From NCBI GenBank assembly GCA_017311185.1, contig JAESUZ010000127.1, positions 1,860,001 through 1,924,000 of the forward strand: a stretch of DNA of 64,000 nucleotides, written 5' to 3'. This document shows, one piece after another, positions 24,785-36,507 of the stretch. A program made the position numbers and the translations under genes. The notes below the pieces were generated by a model. The model did no database searches. It saw only the letters and a list, made by a program, of their open reading frames with translations, and was not told where the DNA came from. Within the stretch, counting starts at the first letter, position 1; every line of letters starts with the position of its first letter. This DNA comes from Proteles cristata cristata (lineage: Eukaryota > Chordata > Mammalia > Carnivora > Hyaenidae).

Positions 24785-25502
24785 GAATTTAACATAAGCA
24801 TAGGTCTCTTCAAAATTGACCTTAGTGACATATGTATGAAATGTCTCCTCAGGCAGCAGAAACAAAAGCAAAATTAAACTGTTAGGACTATACCAAATAA
24901 AAACGTTTTGCATAGTAAATGAACCACCAACAAAACAAAAAGACAACTTACTTAATGGGAGAAACTATTTGCAAATAATTTATCAGATAGTAGGTTAATA
25001 TTTGAAATATATAAAGAATTCATACAACTCAACACGAAAACCCCATATATAATCCAATTATAAAATGGGAAGAGGACTAAATAGATATTTTCTGAAGAAA
25101 ACATACAGACAGCCAACAGACACATGAAAAGATGATCAACATCACTAATTATCAGAGAAATGTAAATAAAAACCACAATGAGATATCACTTCACATCAGT
25201 CAGAATGGTTATTATCAAAAAAACAACACATAACAAATGTTGGTAAGGATGTGGAGAAATGGGAACCCTTATGCAATGCTGGTGGAAATGTAAATTGGTG
25301 CAACCCCTCTGGAAAACAGTATGGAGGTTCTCAAATAATTAAAAATATAAATACCACATGATCTAGTAATTCCATTCCTGGGTATTTACCCAAAGAATAT
25401 GAAAGCACCTATGCACCCCCATTTTGTTGCATCATTATTTACAATAGTCAAGATATGGAAACAACCTAAATGTTCATTGATAGATGAATTGTTAAAGATG
25501 TG

Positions 25503-25544
<42 letters not shown>

Positions 25545-25845
25545 GAATGTTACCCAGCCACAAAAAAGAATGAAATCTTCCCACCTGTGACAACATGGAT
25601 GAACCTAGAGGGTATTATACTAAGTTAAATAAGTCCATTAAAGAAAGATGAATGCCATATAATATCACTTATGTGTGGATTCTAAAAAACAAGTGAACGA
25701 ACTAACAAACAAAACACAGAAGCAAACTCATATATACAAAGAATAAACTAGTTGCTGCCGAAAAGAAGGGGGGAATAGGAGAACTGACAAAATAGCTGAA
25801 GGGAATTAAGAGGCACAAACTTTAAATGATAATAATAATGATAAT
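24785..25845 (+). mobile_element. L1 LINE, 3' end of ORF2 and 3' UTR, plus strand
   Basis: Landmarks in order: GGGAGAAACTATTTGCAAAT, ACACATGAAAAGATGATCAA, AAAACCACAATGAGATATCA, GGATGTGGAGAAATGGGAAC and ATTCCATTCCTGGGTATTTA, all characteristic of the C-terminal ORF2 coding region. Stops and frameshifts abound. A (CA)n microsatellite has grown inside it at 25505-25542. The L1 at 24365-24585 is in the opposite orientation and so is a separate insertion. Confidence 0.92.
25505..25542. repeat. (AC)n microsatellite
   Basis: Nineteen uninterrupted AC units. They sit exactly where other L1 copies read ATGTGGTATATACAT. Confidence 0.97.
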
Positions 25846-25848
25846 AAA

Positions 25849-25920
25849 ATTTAAGTTGCTTAGCATAGTGTCCCACAGAAATATTTACTTAATAAGTGCT
25901 AATTTTTATTATAGATGAAT
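25849..25920 (+). mobile_element. Possible MIR/L2 3' scrap
   Basis: TTGCTTAGCATAGTGTCCCA followed by TACTTAATAAGTGCTAATTT resembles the 'gcttagcacagtgcctggcacatagtaagcgctcaataaatgtt' ending of MIR. Only about 70 bp. Confidence 0.45.
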
Positions 25921-28046
25921 ATATATATGCTTATAACATAAAATCAGAAGAATACAGGGAAGTTTAAAGTAGAGAAACCCTATATAAGCCAAAGATTACT
26001 ATGCTTATATTAGTATATACTATTATAAGATACTATGCTTATAATAGTATATACTATTACTTATATCCATACATGAATAATTAACATTTTCCCTTTGGCT
26101 GATCAGAATCTTCAGAGAAAGATCTTCCAGATCTTAGGAGAAATGTGCTGGCATAGAACTAGTGACCTAGTTGGGCAACACAACTGAAAGCGTCAGTATT
26201 CAATATGCAGTTGTTTATTTTCATCTCTTTCCTTTCAGTATGGGAATCTTGCTTGCATTTGTGACTTGTGTCCTCCAGTTCACAGTATCTTTGTTTTAAC
26301 TTCTCTACGAAAATAAAATTCCAGCCTTCTAGATATGGACCAACTGTCTCCCAGGTGCAGAGAAAAGATTTCTTAGAGGGATATAATTGATTTTTATGCA
26401 GATTTATTCAGAGAAGAGTCCCAGAAACAATGGGAAAGAGCCCAAAAAGAGATACTTAGTGTTCGATATTGTATCAATTCTTTACTCCCAACGTCACATG
26501 TGTATCTGCTCTTTTCCACAACCCCAACTTCAGGCCCCCACCAGATTGCCCAAGTACCCAAATTTACAAAGTCACCTGTATTTTCCAATTCTGGGAAGAT
26601 TCTCATGAAATTGTTTCTCCTCAAAACAAAGAAGCTAACACATTTCTCTGATTTCAAGATCCTATTCTCAGCTAGATAACTACTGAATTTAAAAATGGAT
26701 ACATTTTATTTATTCATTATTCTTACTATTGATTAGATATTTTTCATAACATGAGGGGATTCAAGGATAAATTTATTAATATTTGCCAATAGAAACTTAA
26801 CAGAGCAAAAGTTGTAGAAAAGATGGTGGCTACTCTTGCTTCAGCTGAATGAGTATTTCAATAAATAAGCAGGGGATGAGACAAAAGTCAAGCAAAATTC
26901 AGGTTAACACTTGATGTAGTGAGACTGGTGAGTGGGAGTGTACAGGAGAGTGTAGGCACCATACTCTTCCAAAAGGCCTGGCTCGAGGGCAATCACAGAT
27001 GGCAGACGGTGATATACTAGGTCAGACAGATGTCACCACTGTGGATCCAGGTGCCTTATCTATTTCACAGCCAGGGAATGAAGTGCCTCAGTAATAGGAT
27101 CAAAGAAGTCATTAACTCTTAGGCTGACTGTCAGAGCTTCATCAACACAGATGCAGAGCAGAACAAGTCTCCAATTTTATCAGATGTGGATAAGGCTAGG
27201 AAAGATGGCAACTTAGACACTCTGTTCAGTGGACACCCCTGGCACTATAGAGGAATTTGCTAAAAGACTATTTCTAATTGGCACAGAAAGCTTCTCAAAA
27301 TGTAGTCCATGGGTACTCTGGATTAAATTATATAGTGACTGTGTTGTGAACACAGGTTCTTTGTTCTTTCTGTTTGGCTAAAGAGTTCATGAATTGCTTC
27401 TCTCACTAAAGATAATGCAGGTATGCTGATGACTAGTAGAAAATTTGGACTTATATGCTATATGGGGAATTAGGTGTCATTTGCACAGTCTTCCATTTGA
27501 AATCAATAAATTGGTTAAAACAACTTACAAACAGCATTTAAATCTGTGTAACTACGCAGGAAGACCTTGAAACTTCTGATAAATGCAACCTCATGTTAAG
27601 GATCCAACTTCTTTTTCAGAGAAATTATTTTTATAATGAGGGAAAAATGGGCAGCAAAAACAACAACAACAACAATAACACCTGAGTCACAAGTAACTTC
27701 AACTCTAAGTTGCTGTGATTTGTGGATTTCTACTGAATCTCAGCATATTCTAGCTTACTTCTTTCCAAAGTGATTTAGATAATGAGGTATTTTCTTGACA
27801 GAGCTAATGACAGGGCAATAGCTTGCAAAATCTATTATTATGAAAACTTGTTTTCTTTTTCATTATAAACGTAAAGCATCAATGTTACTGCACCAGAAAA
27901 TTACTTAATTTGTTTCAGTCAAAGTCCTTTCTTCATTTTACAATTTAATGTGATGAGTGAACAGGAATTGCCTTCAGCCTAAGATTTATGCCCAGAATTT
28001 CACACTTAAAAACAAAAGTTCTATTACCAACTTTAAGTCAGAAAGG
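25921..28046. other. Intergenic, no gene recognised
   Basis: A 34-bp near-tandem repeat lies at 25997-26059. At about 26800-27330 the composition is less AT-rich, but no known element or exon could be identified there. A short CAA run is at about 27656-27676. Confidence 0.4.
25997..26059. repeat. Tandem duplication, 34-bp unit, two copies
   Basis: TACTATGCTTATATTAGTAT at 25997 recurs as TACTATGCTTATAATAGTAT at 26031. Each copy contains the palindrome TAGTATATACTA. Confidence 0.85.
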
Positions 28047-28353
28047 TAGTCCTAAAAATAAATCTAGAAATTACAAGTCTAGAAATAAAATTGATTTTTT
28101 GAGTTTTCATATTAAAACATATACAATAGGTTAAAAACAGTAATATTCAAAATGTTACCAATTGTAATACATTGAAAACCAAGTTCTTAGTTGTTTTAAT
28201 TAGTCCTAAAAATAAATGCAGAAATTACACTAATCTAGAAATAAAATTAATTTGGTGTGTTTTCATATTAAAACATATACAATAAATTTAGAGAATAATA
28301 ACATTCAGCATGTTACCAATTGTAACACTTTGAAAACCAAATATTTAGTTTAT
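28047..28353. repeat. Tandem duplication, about 154-bp unit, two copies
   Basis: The first copy begins at 28047 and the second at 28201, both with TAGTCCTAAAAATAAAT. Later shared words are TCTAGAAATAAAATT, TTTTCATATTAAAACATATA, ATGTTACCAATTGTAA and TTTGAAAACCAA (TTGAAAACCAA in copy one). The copies have diverged by substitutions and small indels, so the event is not recent. Confidence 0.93.
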
Positions 28354-28437
28354 TTATTCTCCTTTATTTAGTTAACTAGAGTTGATGCAAATGATACTTG
28401 TGACTAGAAAAACGTATTTTCTAAAAGATTTGGGGGA

Positions 28438-28666
28438 GGGGCGCCTGGGTGGCTTAGTCGGTTAAGCATCCGACTTTCGCTCAGGTCATGATCTCTCAGT
28501 TCGTGGGTTCGAGCCCTGCGTCGGGCTCTGTGCTGTCTGCCAGCTCAGAGCCTGGAGCCTGTTTCAGAGTCTGTGACTCCCTCTCTTTCTGACCCTCCCC
28601 TGCTCACGCTGTCTCTCTCTCTCCTAGAAAGAAATAAAAAAAAAATACGTTTAAAAAAATAAAAAT
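28438..28666 (+). mobile_element. CAN-SINE (type B), plus strand, well preserved
   Basis: It begins GGGGCGCCTGGGTGGCTTAG and has an intact box B (GGTTCGAGCCCTGC) and the type B 3' half (CTGACCCTCCCCTGCTCACG, CCTAGAAAGAAAT). It is flanked by a perfect 15-bp duplication, AAAAGATTTGGGGGA (28423-28437 and 28667-28681). Confidence 0.97.
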
Positions 28667-29065
28667 AAAAGATTTGGGGGAAAAATCAAGAAAACTACAT
28701 CTATATAAGAAAATACCATATAACAGAATAATGTATAAAATGTGTGTTTAGAAAAGGATGCCTATATTTTTTAACAAAAAGTACAAAAACATAAATTGTA
28801 CAATATTTGGGAAAATGCATATATTCTATATTTCTACATGTGTATGTTTGTCTGAAAGAACAGTCACTAAAATGTTAATTATGAGTACTTTGGGTGATGA
28901 GTTTTTAGGGAATCTAAATTTTCTTTTTGTTGTTTTCTTATTTGGTGAGAAATCTTTTAAGTCCCCTAAATAAGAAGGTTTATTTTAAAAATCAAGGTTT
29001 AAAAACACAATACTCTCAATCAAACAAACCTCAATTCATTATCATTAAAAAGCAATGAAGATTTG

Positions 29066-29412
29066 CCCATCAATGTTCATCAGGAATACTGACCTGTAAT
29101 TTTTGGTGTTACTAATGTTTGGTTTTGTTATCAGGGTAATACTATCCCCATAAAATTGAATGGGAACTGTTTCCTCCTCTTCTATTTTTTGGATATATTT
29201 GAGAAAAATTGGTATTTGTTGAATGTTTGGGAAAATTCACCAATGAAGCCATCAGGTCTTGGGAGGTTTTGTTTGCTGGGAGGTTTATGACTACTAATTC
29301 ATCCTCCTTACTAGTAAGCCATCTGTTCAAATTTTCTATTTCTTCATAATTCAGTCTTCGGTGGTTATATATTTCTAGGAATTTATCCATTTCTTGTAGG
29401 TTATACAAATTG
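29066..29412 (-). mobile_element. L1 ORF2 internal fragment, minus strand
   Basis: The minus strand has an 88-codon open frame (29142-29408) with the ORF2 reverse-transcriptase-region signature, including NLPANKTSQDLMASLVNF near its middle. The piece lacks both L1 ends, so it is a rearranged or heavily truncated copy. It has no catalytic core. Confidence 0.85.
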
Positions 29413-29439
29413 AGAGCAGCTCATGTATATCTCCAACTC

Positions 29440-29535
29440 CCAAACACATACTACTCAATGAATACTTGTTGGGTGAATAAGAGTAGATGGATCGATGGAT
29501 GTATGAATGGATGGACGGATAAATAAGTATATGCA
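29440..29535 (+). mobile_element. L2 3' terminal scrap with GGAT/ATGG repeat
   Basis: CTCAATGAATACTTGTTGGG followed by GTGAATAA and a degenerate ATGGATGGAC run fits the L2 end plus its short terminal repeats. Confidence 0.5.
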
Positions 29536-29818
29536 GTCGAGGCTGTACCTCAATCACCCTTTCAGGACTAAGGCACTCATTTCCCCGGCCACCATGATTA
29601 AAAACCAAGCAAAATAAAAACATTTATTTTAACTTATTTATTAACATTTATTTAATTCTTAGAAGAGAAAACAAAATGGCAAGTAGTCACCACATTTTTA
29701 GCAGAGCCTCCTTTGCACAGGCAGCAGTATCTTCTCAACCCCAAACCTGGGCTTCAATGGGGAAATATACTCTTATTGCTTCTACTCTTCTCACTTAAAT
29801 GTACAAGTGATCCTGGAA

Positions 29819-29940
29819 GGGTGACTAGGTGGCCTATTTGGTTAAACAACCCACTCTTGATTTCTGCTCAGGTCATAATCTCATGGTTGTGAGATCAAAC
29901 CCCAAATCAGGCTCTTCTTGTTTCCTCTCTTAAAAAAAAA
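29819..29940 (+). mobile_element. CAN-SINE (type C), internally deleted, plus strand
   Basis: The head GGGTGACTAGGTGGCCTATT and CCACTCTTGATTTCTGCTC are followed at once by a short pyrimidine stretch and an A9 tail. Much of the usual CT-rich middle is missing. AAGTGATCCTGGAA and AAGTGACTTTGAAA flank it as an imperfect duplication. Confidence 0.85.
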
Positions 29941-30403
29941 GTGACTTTGAAATATTAAACTAAGCATAGGTTTAGAGGGAGCTTCTGTGGAAAATCACTT
30001 AGGAAGCAATTAGAATTATGTATTAATAAGACAATCACAATCCTCCAGCCTGCCATGTAGTTTGGCCCCTAATGTAAATGAAATCAGCATAATGAATATT
30101 TAGAATACAAACATTTTTTTCCTTTAAGTTGGTAGGAAAGACCTAGAAGTCCACACTACTACTTAATAGATTACTTCTTCAGAGTAATCCATTATACAGT
30201 GCCTTACCATGCTGATCTATGATAATATAAAGGGTGTGAATAAAAGAAATAATTTCAAATATTTTCTTTTTCTCTCACTAAGTTATTTTGTTTAGGCCTG
30301 CAAATTATATTTATAGGGGCTGGAGCAAAAGTACAAATGGAGAGGCATATGCCATGTATCTAACTAATAAAAAAAGTTATCAGTCAAACTAAGAAACTTA
30401 ATA

Positions 30404-30630
30404 GGGGCGCCTGGGTGGCTTAGTTCGTTAAGTGTCCAACATCAGCTCAGGTCATGATCTCATGGTTCGTGAGTTTGAGTTGGGCCCTGTGCTGACAGCT
30501 CAGAGCCTGGAGCCTGCTTCGGACTATGTATCTCCCTCTCTCTCTGCCACTCCCTGGCTTGTGACCTCTCTCTCTCTCTCTCTCTCTCTCACTTAAATAA
30601 ATATAAAATAAACATTAAAAATTAAAAAAA
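30404..30630 (+). mobile_element. CAN-SINE (type A), plus strand
   Basis: It begins GGGGCGCCTGGGTGGCTTAG, has a (CT)n run at 30565-30590, and ends AAATAAACATTAAAAATT. A short stretch near box B is deleted (GAGTTTGAGTTGGGCCC). AAGAAACTTAATA and AAGAATCTGTTAATA are candidate flanking duplications. Confidence 0.93.
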
Positions 30631-30644
30631 AAAGAATCTGTTAA

Positions 30645-33590
30645 TAAAACATGCTCTAGCATCCTTCTGGGACATACATCTCTGCATGACAACCTGAAAG
30701 TCTATGTTTGAACTGTATAGTTTGGTACTCCTGGGCTGGTGGCCTACCTCATTTTCCTCCCATCCCAGTTTAGCACTGTGAATGTAGAACAGAAGCATGT
30801 AGCGATATTAGGCTGCGTGTGTGAGCTGTGTCCACACCTGTGAGCAGCTGCATATTGATGCTGTCAGCTCTGAGGAAGGGGCCCAAACAGCTCTGAGAAT
30901 TGTTTGAGCAGGAAACTCCAGTGTCCTGGGTATCCAGAGTGTAGCCTAGAGAAGAGGATGGTGAGGCTTTACATGTCCATCTCCTCTTGACCTCACAGGT
31001 ATTAGCCTGTAAGACAGGGCAGAGACAGAGGGCCTGACGCATATGATGGACCTGAGGATGTACCATGCAGATTTCCCATCAAGGAAAGACCTGCAACCTT
31101 TCTGGGATTGCCTCACTTATGGACAGACAGCTATCCCAAGGTCACATCCATTCCTGGGCAGCCCATTTGGTGCTGATTAAGGTGGGGGTATAAAGTCTTC
31201 CTATTGTGTCCCCATGTGGGACAATGCTGATTTAAACTCCAGAGTCCCCTTGTGGTCAGCCGAGGCTGTCATGCATGCTGAATTATAACTTGGTCTTCCC
31301 TCTCCCCAATCTTGCTTTTTTTCCCTCCCTTCCACAGTTGTTATTCACAGGGCTTGCTCTCCCTACTAAACCTCCCTCAGGAAGCTAAGTCTCAGGGACT
31401 GTTTCCCAGAGAGCCCAGACTGCCTTATCCCACAGGATGAGGTTGCTCGAAGTGCAAAGCCAGGGCTGGACCTTGCCTGACTGGACCTAAGGTTGCTAGA
31501 AGTCATTTACCCAATGTTAGATAACATTTTCAGAGATGTCCCAGAGATTCTGATATGTAGATTTGGAATGCAACTGATAAGTCTGAATTTTGAACAAATA
31601 TCCCAGGTGATTTTGATGCAGGTAGTTAATCATATTCCATGTGTGACTTCACTGCAGTAAACACACTCTTTCTGAAGACACTACTTACTAGGATATGAAA
31701 GGAATCAAAGTGTTTTTCCTGTCTTGTTCCTCAAATCAGGGAGGAACATACAGCTTATTGGTTAATATATCGCAGAAGGTGATATCACATGAAATGGGGA
31801 GAAAAAACTCAGTGCAATAATTAGCAATATAAAAAAGTCTTGCCTTATTTGCTTCAGCCAGATTAGGGCATTTCCCTCACTTCTCTGTTAACATTTGCAA
31901 ACTTTGTCACCGTGGCCCTACCAATCACTTTTCTCTCTCTTTTTCTCTATAGTATTTATCAATCTCTGCTATACTGGGTATTTTACTTATCTGTTTATTG
32001 TCTTTGTCATTACTAGAAGTGGGGTTTCATGAAGTCATAAAGGGCAATTTATTTGCCTCTGGAGTGGGTAGAAAAACAAGGATTTCCATCCAATTTAATC
32101 CTATAATCTTAGAATCTGATACAGCATCTGACATGGAGTTAAGTGCGCAATAAATATCTGCTGCATGAATGATGGAGTTAAATTCGTAATGGATCACAGA
32201 AAGGAAGCTGTAGCGATGCACTAGACAATGTTCTCACCCTTCCAAAACACAAGAAGTCTTAAAACAACTCACACCACAGTGAAGAAGACGTTTCAGAGCC
32301 AAGCATTCCCACGGAGGACCCAGCACTGTGAATTGTAGATCTGTGATTCTGACATTCACAGATGATACAAGCAGCAGACAGGTGAAGAGATAGCTAGACA
32401 TGAATGATGAAAATCTGCACTTAAATAAATGAGAATTTCAAACAAGAAATTCCAAGAGGCTGACACAGGGACAATCACCAGCCCTGAAGAATGGTGATTC
32501 TGCTGAGAATAGCACAGACACAAGTGACAGATGATAAAGAGTTCATGGACCCAGAACAGACACAATTGCTTAACCATGCATGGTATGGGTTTTACCAACT
32601 CCTTAGGAAAGAAAGATTGCAAATGTCCTCTAATTCAATTTGTATATTATTTTGTAGTCTGCTTAAAATTCATGCTAAAGTTAATGATGTTCTAAATTGA
32701 GTGTGGTTTATTTGATATTGTGACTTCAGTTATCTTCAACTAATCATCTTCCTGTTAAGGATAATATGTGAATCGGGCAGTCAGTTTGTGTCTGGAGTGG
32801 GCTGAATGATAAGTGGAATCAGTTCCAGAGTAAATGCTTGAATATTGTCTTCTGTTTTGGGTGACAAAAGACACCCCGTTAGGGGGGAAAAGTTTAAAAA
32901 AAAGGAAAAGGATAATGTTTTCAGTGTAATATTGTTGATATTTAATGCTTTTAAAAAGTGCTAGTAAGGAATGCTGTAAGCTAGTCCTATAGAGGGAAGG
33001 AAAACAGGTTGGCAATATTATTAGGGCAAATGCTACTACCTTGCATAAACTAACAGCAAGACCTGCTTTTATGTAAACATTGGAATTATATATAGCATAT
33101 GCATTCATTAATATGTTAATTTATAATATATTTCTGAGTGATCTGCAATCTAGATCCTTTTTTAAATTATTCCCCCCCTTACTTCCTCTTAGCATAATGC
33201 CACTTAGAGATACATGTTCTTACACCTTGTTTGACTATTACTAATTTCTTTTCTAAATAACCAATAGTCATTGTCCATTAAGAAACACAAGAATCTAGTC
33301 AAATTCTTTGTTTCTATTTGTTACATTGAGCTGCAGAAATTCAATCTTCATATGATACCAGAGCTGACATAAGTAGAAAGAAAATTTTGTAGGAAATGAC
33401 TTAATAAAGTAAAATTTGATTAATGCTTTTTTGTGAGTATTTTTTCAGAAAAAATATTTTTAAAACTTAAGTATCTCTTCATCAGATTTTCTCCAGGTTT
33501 AATTAAAGAATATTCTTTTGAGGTTATTTATTTGAAGATGTATGAAATTTTAAATTGCAGCTCCCTTCAAACAGATTTTCCATTTGCAAA
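30645..33590. other. Intergenic, unclassified; possible LTR-like part at about 30990-31430
   Basis: GGGGGTATAAAGTC near 31186 followed by CTCCCTACTAAACCTCCCTC near 31360 and GTTTCCCAGAGAGCCCAGAC resembles a promoter to poly-A order in an ancient LTR. The ends are unknown. The open frame at 30770-31066 (minus, 98 codons) has no recognisable domain. An L2-like scrap (GTGCGCAATAAATATCTG) is at about 32140. Confidence 0.35.
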
Positions 33591-33598
33591 TAATTTAC

Positions 33599-33643
33599 AA
33601 TTATCACCTGGGAACAAATTACAATTGTTCCCAGGTGATAATT
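33599..33643. repeat. Perfect inverted repeat, 19-bp arms, 7-nt loop
   Basis: The left arm AATTATCACCTGGGAACAA (33599-33617) and right arm TTGTTCCCAGGTGATAATT (33625-33643) are exact reverse complements around ATTACAA. Homology does not extend past the arms. There is no transposon terminal motif and no downstream poly-T. Confidence 0.97.
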
Positions 33644-34108
33644 TTTCAACAACGAGTTCATGTTGAAACCTTATTACAGAACCAGGAAGATAATACTAGG
33701 TAGAGATATAGATTTATTACTTTAGGAGAAAAATAGGTTACCTGATTTTCAAACAGGCTTTTGTTTCTTCTGAGATTTAGGGACACACTTGGACTTTAAT
33801 ATGTTGTTTCAATTAGAAGATGTTTTCTATTTGAAACATATAGGTTGGTGACTGGCATATTTGATATCATGATGTCTGTCTCTACAATCAAACACACTTT
33901 GTCAAAAATATTTAAATTCTGTACAGTGTGAAATGACAGGGATACCAAGAGGATGAATAATAAACATTTGCAGTAATAGTCACTTGCTAGAGCTTATACT
34001 CTGTCAGAGGACACCTGTCTAAAAGGCAATATGCAATACAACATGTGCTATGTGCCTACTGTGATGTCCAGGAAGGTGGTCAATAAGTACTATAAGGAAA
34101 AGATTACT

Positions 34109-34355
34109 GGGGCGCCTGGGTGGCTTAGTTGGTTAAGCGACCGACTTTCGCTTGGGTCATGATCTCGCGGTTCATGGGTTCGAGCCCCGCGTCGGGCTCT
34201 GTGCTGACTGCCAGCTCAGAGCCTGAAGCCTGTTTCAGTCTGTGACTCCCTCTCTCTCTGACCCTCCCCTGCTCACGCTGTCTCTCTCTCTCTCCTAGAA
34301 ATAAATAAAACATTAAAAAAATAGTAAAAAAAAGTAAAAATAAATAAAAAAAAAA
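34109..34355 (+). mobile_element. CAN-SINE (type B), plus strand, very well preserved
   Basis: The head GGGGCGCCTGGGTGGCTTAG is intact, box B reads GGTTCGAGCCCCGC, and the CT-rich block and CCTAGAAATAAATAAAACA tail are canonical. The duplication AAGGAAAAGATTACT is perfect at 34094-34108 and 34356-34370. This is among the youngest-looking elements in the window. Confidence 0.98.
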
Positions 34356-34519
34356 AAGGAAAAGATTACTGTGGCATTGTGGCATCACTAAGGGCTTTGA
34401 GAAAGTTTCTCCTTCTCTGGACTTTGAAGTGCATGAGTCAATTCAATTTAGCAGACATTCCTTTGTAGTTATTGGCAATTCAAATTAGAAGTAAAATGAA
34501 ACTAAGACTTAAGAGTTCT

Positions 34520-34730
34520 TTCTCTGCACAGGCACTGTCCTTTGTGCTTAAAATAAGCAGCTTTACTGAGAACAAAGAGGTGGTCCGTATCCCTTCCAAA
34601 CTGCAGGTGAAAAAATATGAGGGTTAGAAGAGTTGAAGGAACATGCCCAAGGAGAAGTAGCAGGTAAAGAATCCGAGATGGGAGTCAAGTTCAGGAGTGT
34701 CTTTTTCCAGAGTCTTGTTCTTCACAGGAC
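34520..34730 (-). mobile_element. MIR fossil, minus strand
   Basis: GTTAGAAGAGTTGAAGGAAC, ATGCCCAAGGAGAAGTAGCA and GGAGTCAAGTTCAGGAGTGT correspond to reverse-complemented MIR core and head words. Confidence 0.55.
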
Positions 34731-34999
34731 CCTATCATCTCTGCTCTTGAAGATGCAGACAGAATGGCCCTAGCAGTTAAAAAAGGGTGTGACGAATGCA
34801 ATATGCAGTTAATGCTAAATGCTGGCTGAAGCAGCACATTCACATTGAAGGGAACTGAGGTGTAAAGAGAGACAAGTTGCAGGAAGACTTGGTGATGTTT
34901 GATTTTTATATTTTTTAGACAACGAATTAGTAGTTATTGATTACTATCTAGATATTGAATTGAATTTAACCATTCTTCAAGTAAGCTTCTTTAAACTCC

Positions 35000-35130
35000 T
35001 CCTTCATCTGTTTTTTATTCTGGTAAAAACACATGAGATCTACCCTCCCAACAATTTTGAAGTGCACTGTTCAACATTGTTAACTATAAAATGCACACTT
35101 GCAAAGTAGATCTCCTTTCTTCATTTTAAA
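35000..35130 (-). mobile_element. L1 3' UTR fragment, minus strand
   Basis: ACATGAGATCTACCCTCCCA and TTGAAGTGCACTGTTCAACA are typical reverse-strand L1 3' UTR words. Confidence 0.6.
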
Positions 35131-35270
35131 TTAAGATTCTGAATATCCCAAAACATTCAAAATGTTTTAAAAAACCGTGGTGTTTCAAATATTAATTTAA
35201 TTTGCTTTTTTCATCTGAGGCATTTCAATTTCATTAATGGCTATTAGTCTAATAGATGTTAATATTTTTT

Positions 35271-35484
35271 AAAAATTTTTCTATAGTTTTTATTTATTTT
35301 TGAAACAGAGAGACAGAGCTTGAGTGGGGGAGGGGCAGAGAGGAAGGAGACACAAAATCTGAAACAGGCTCCAGGCTCTGAGCTGCCAGTACAGAACCCA
35401 ATGCGGGGCTCGAACCCACGAACCATGAGATCAAGACCTGAGCCGAAGTTGGACACTTAACCAACTGAGACACCCAGGGGCCCC
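35271..35484 (-). mobile_element. CAN-SINE (type A), minus strand
   Basis: It ends ACACCCAGGGGCCCC. TAGATGTTAATATTTTTTAA at about 35253 and AAGATGCTAATAATTTTAAA at 35485 form an imperfect target duplication. Confidence 0.94.
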
Positions 35485-35504
35485 AAGATGCTAATAATTT
35501 TAAA

Positions 35505-36500
35505 GACATTTTCTACCTTTAAAGCATTTACATAATTCTTTTCCCATAGTGCTACATCATTTGTGGATTCTGAGGGTGCATTTGATTCTATTCAGAATGT
35601 TTTTTGGCAGAAAGCAAGAGTACACCTAATTTACTCAAGAAGTTCAGAAATCCAGTACAAATTTGTTAAACCTATCAATGATTTCAGGGCTGATGCACAG
35701 TGGTTTGCAAAGTTTAATGAGTTGACCATAATTGTTTTTAAATATTTAATATGTCATCCCTTGATATCATCAAGGAGCTGTTTCCTTTCTCATGGACGTT
35801 ATAGCGTCCATTTCTTTTTGGCTTAAGACGATTATGGAAACTCCAGACATCAGAATTATGTTCAAAGAAGGAAAAAAAGAAAAGACGGTCCATTTTCAAC
35901 AGAACAATAAAATTCTTCAACAGACTTCCTTTAATATCTAACTGGACTGGACTGTGTCCCATGACTTCTCCTTGCTGTGAGAGGAGGAAAGGCTAGGGAA
36001 CATTTATGTAATTCTTTTATCCTCTAGAATAGAGGCATGGAAAAAGGAGTTGAACATGAATATTGAGGGAACTAACAATAACATTTGTCATGAAACTAGA
36101 GAAAAGCATTTAAAAGTTTTCAAATGAATTGTTGAAGTGATAAACTTATGTTCTTTCCTAAGTCCTTTGAATGGGAGGACAGGATGAGACAAGAAGATAT
36201 ATACCCAGTGAGTGATACCATTAAGTCTAAATGAAAATAACTGTCTTTACAGCTTGATGGAGCCACTTCTGATCCCCTCACACAACTTAGTTTTGATTAA
36301 ATTGTTTTTATTTACTTGGGATTTGAATTCCATAATTACAATTGAGTGTACTTAAGTAATCCTCCCAAAGTATCTTTTTAATTAGTTCTCTTCTCTTGTG
36401 AGGTGTTGTGAGAATTTAATTGTACTTACTCATCAAGAGATACATAAAGAACTGAAAGTACTCTTATGAGAAAGAGAAAAAAAGCAGTAGAGAGAAGAAA
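35505..36500. other. Intergenic, nothing recognised
   Basis: The 87-codon frame at 35563-35826 has no recognised domain and no splice context. No repeat could be named. Confidence 0.4.
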
Positions 36501-36507
36501 AGCTAGT

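Noticed and set aside
28438..28520. tRNA gene (box A and box B-like sequence)
   Set aside because: The tRNA-like part continues into a SINE body and A-tail and is flanked by a target duplication. All such hits in the window are SINE heads.
29142..29408. Possible host protein-coding exon
   Set aside because: The frame matches the L1 ORF2 region and neighbouring DNA is L1-like, so it is transposon-derived.
30770..31066. 98-codon minus-strand open frame as a possible gene
   Set aside because: No recognisable domain, no splice context, and it overlaps an LTR-like segment. Frames of this length are expected by chance in 64 kb.
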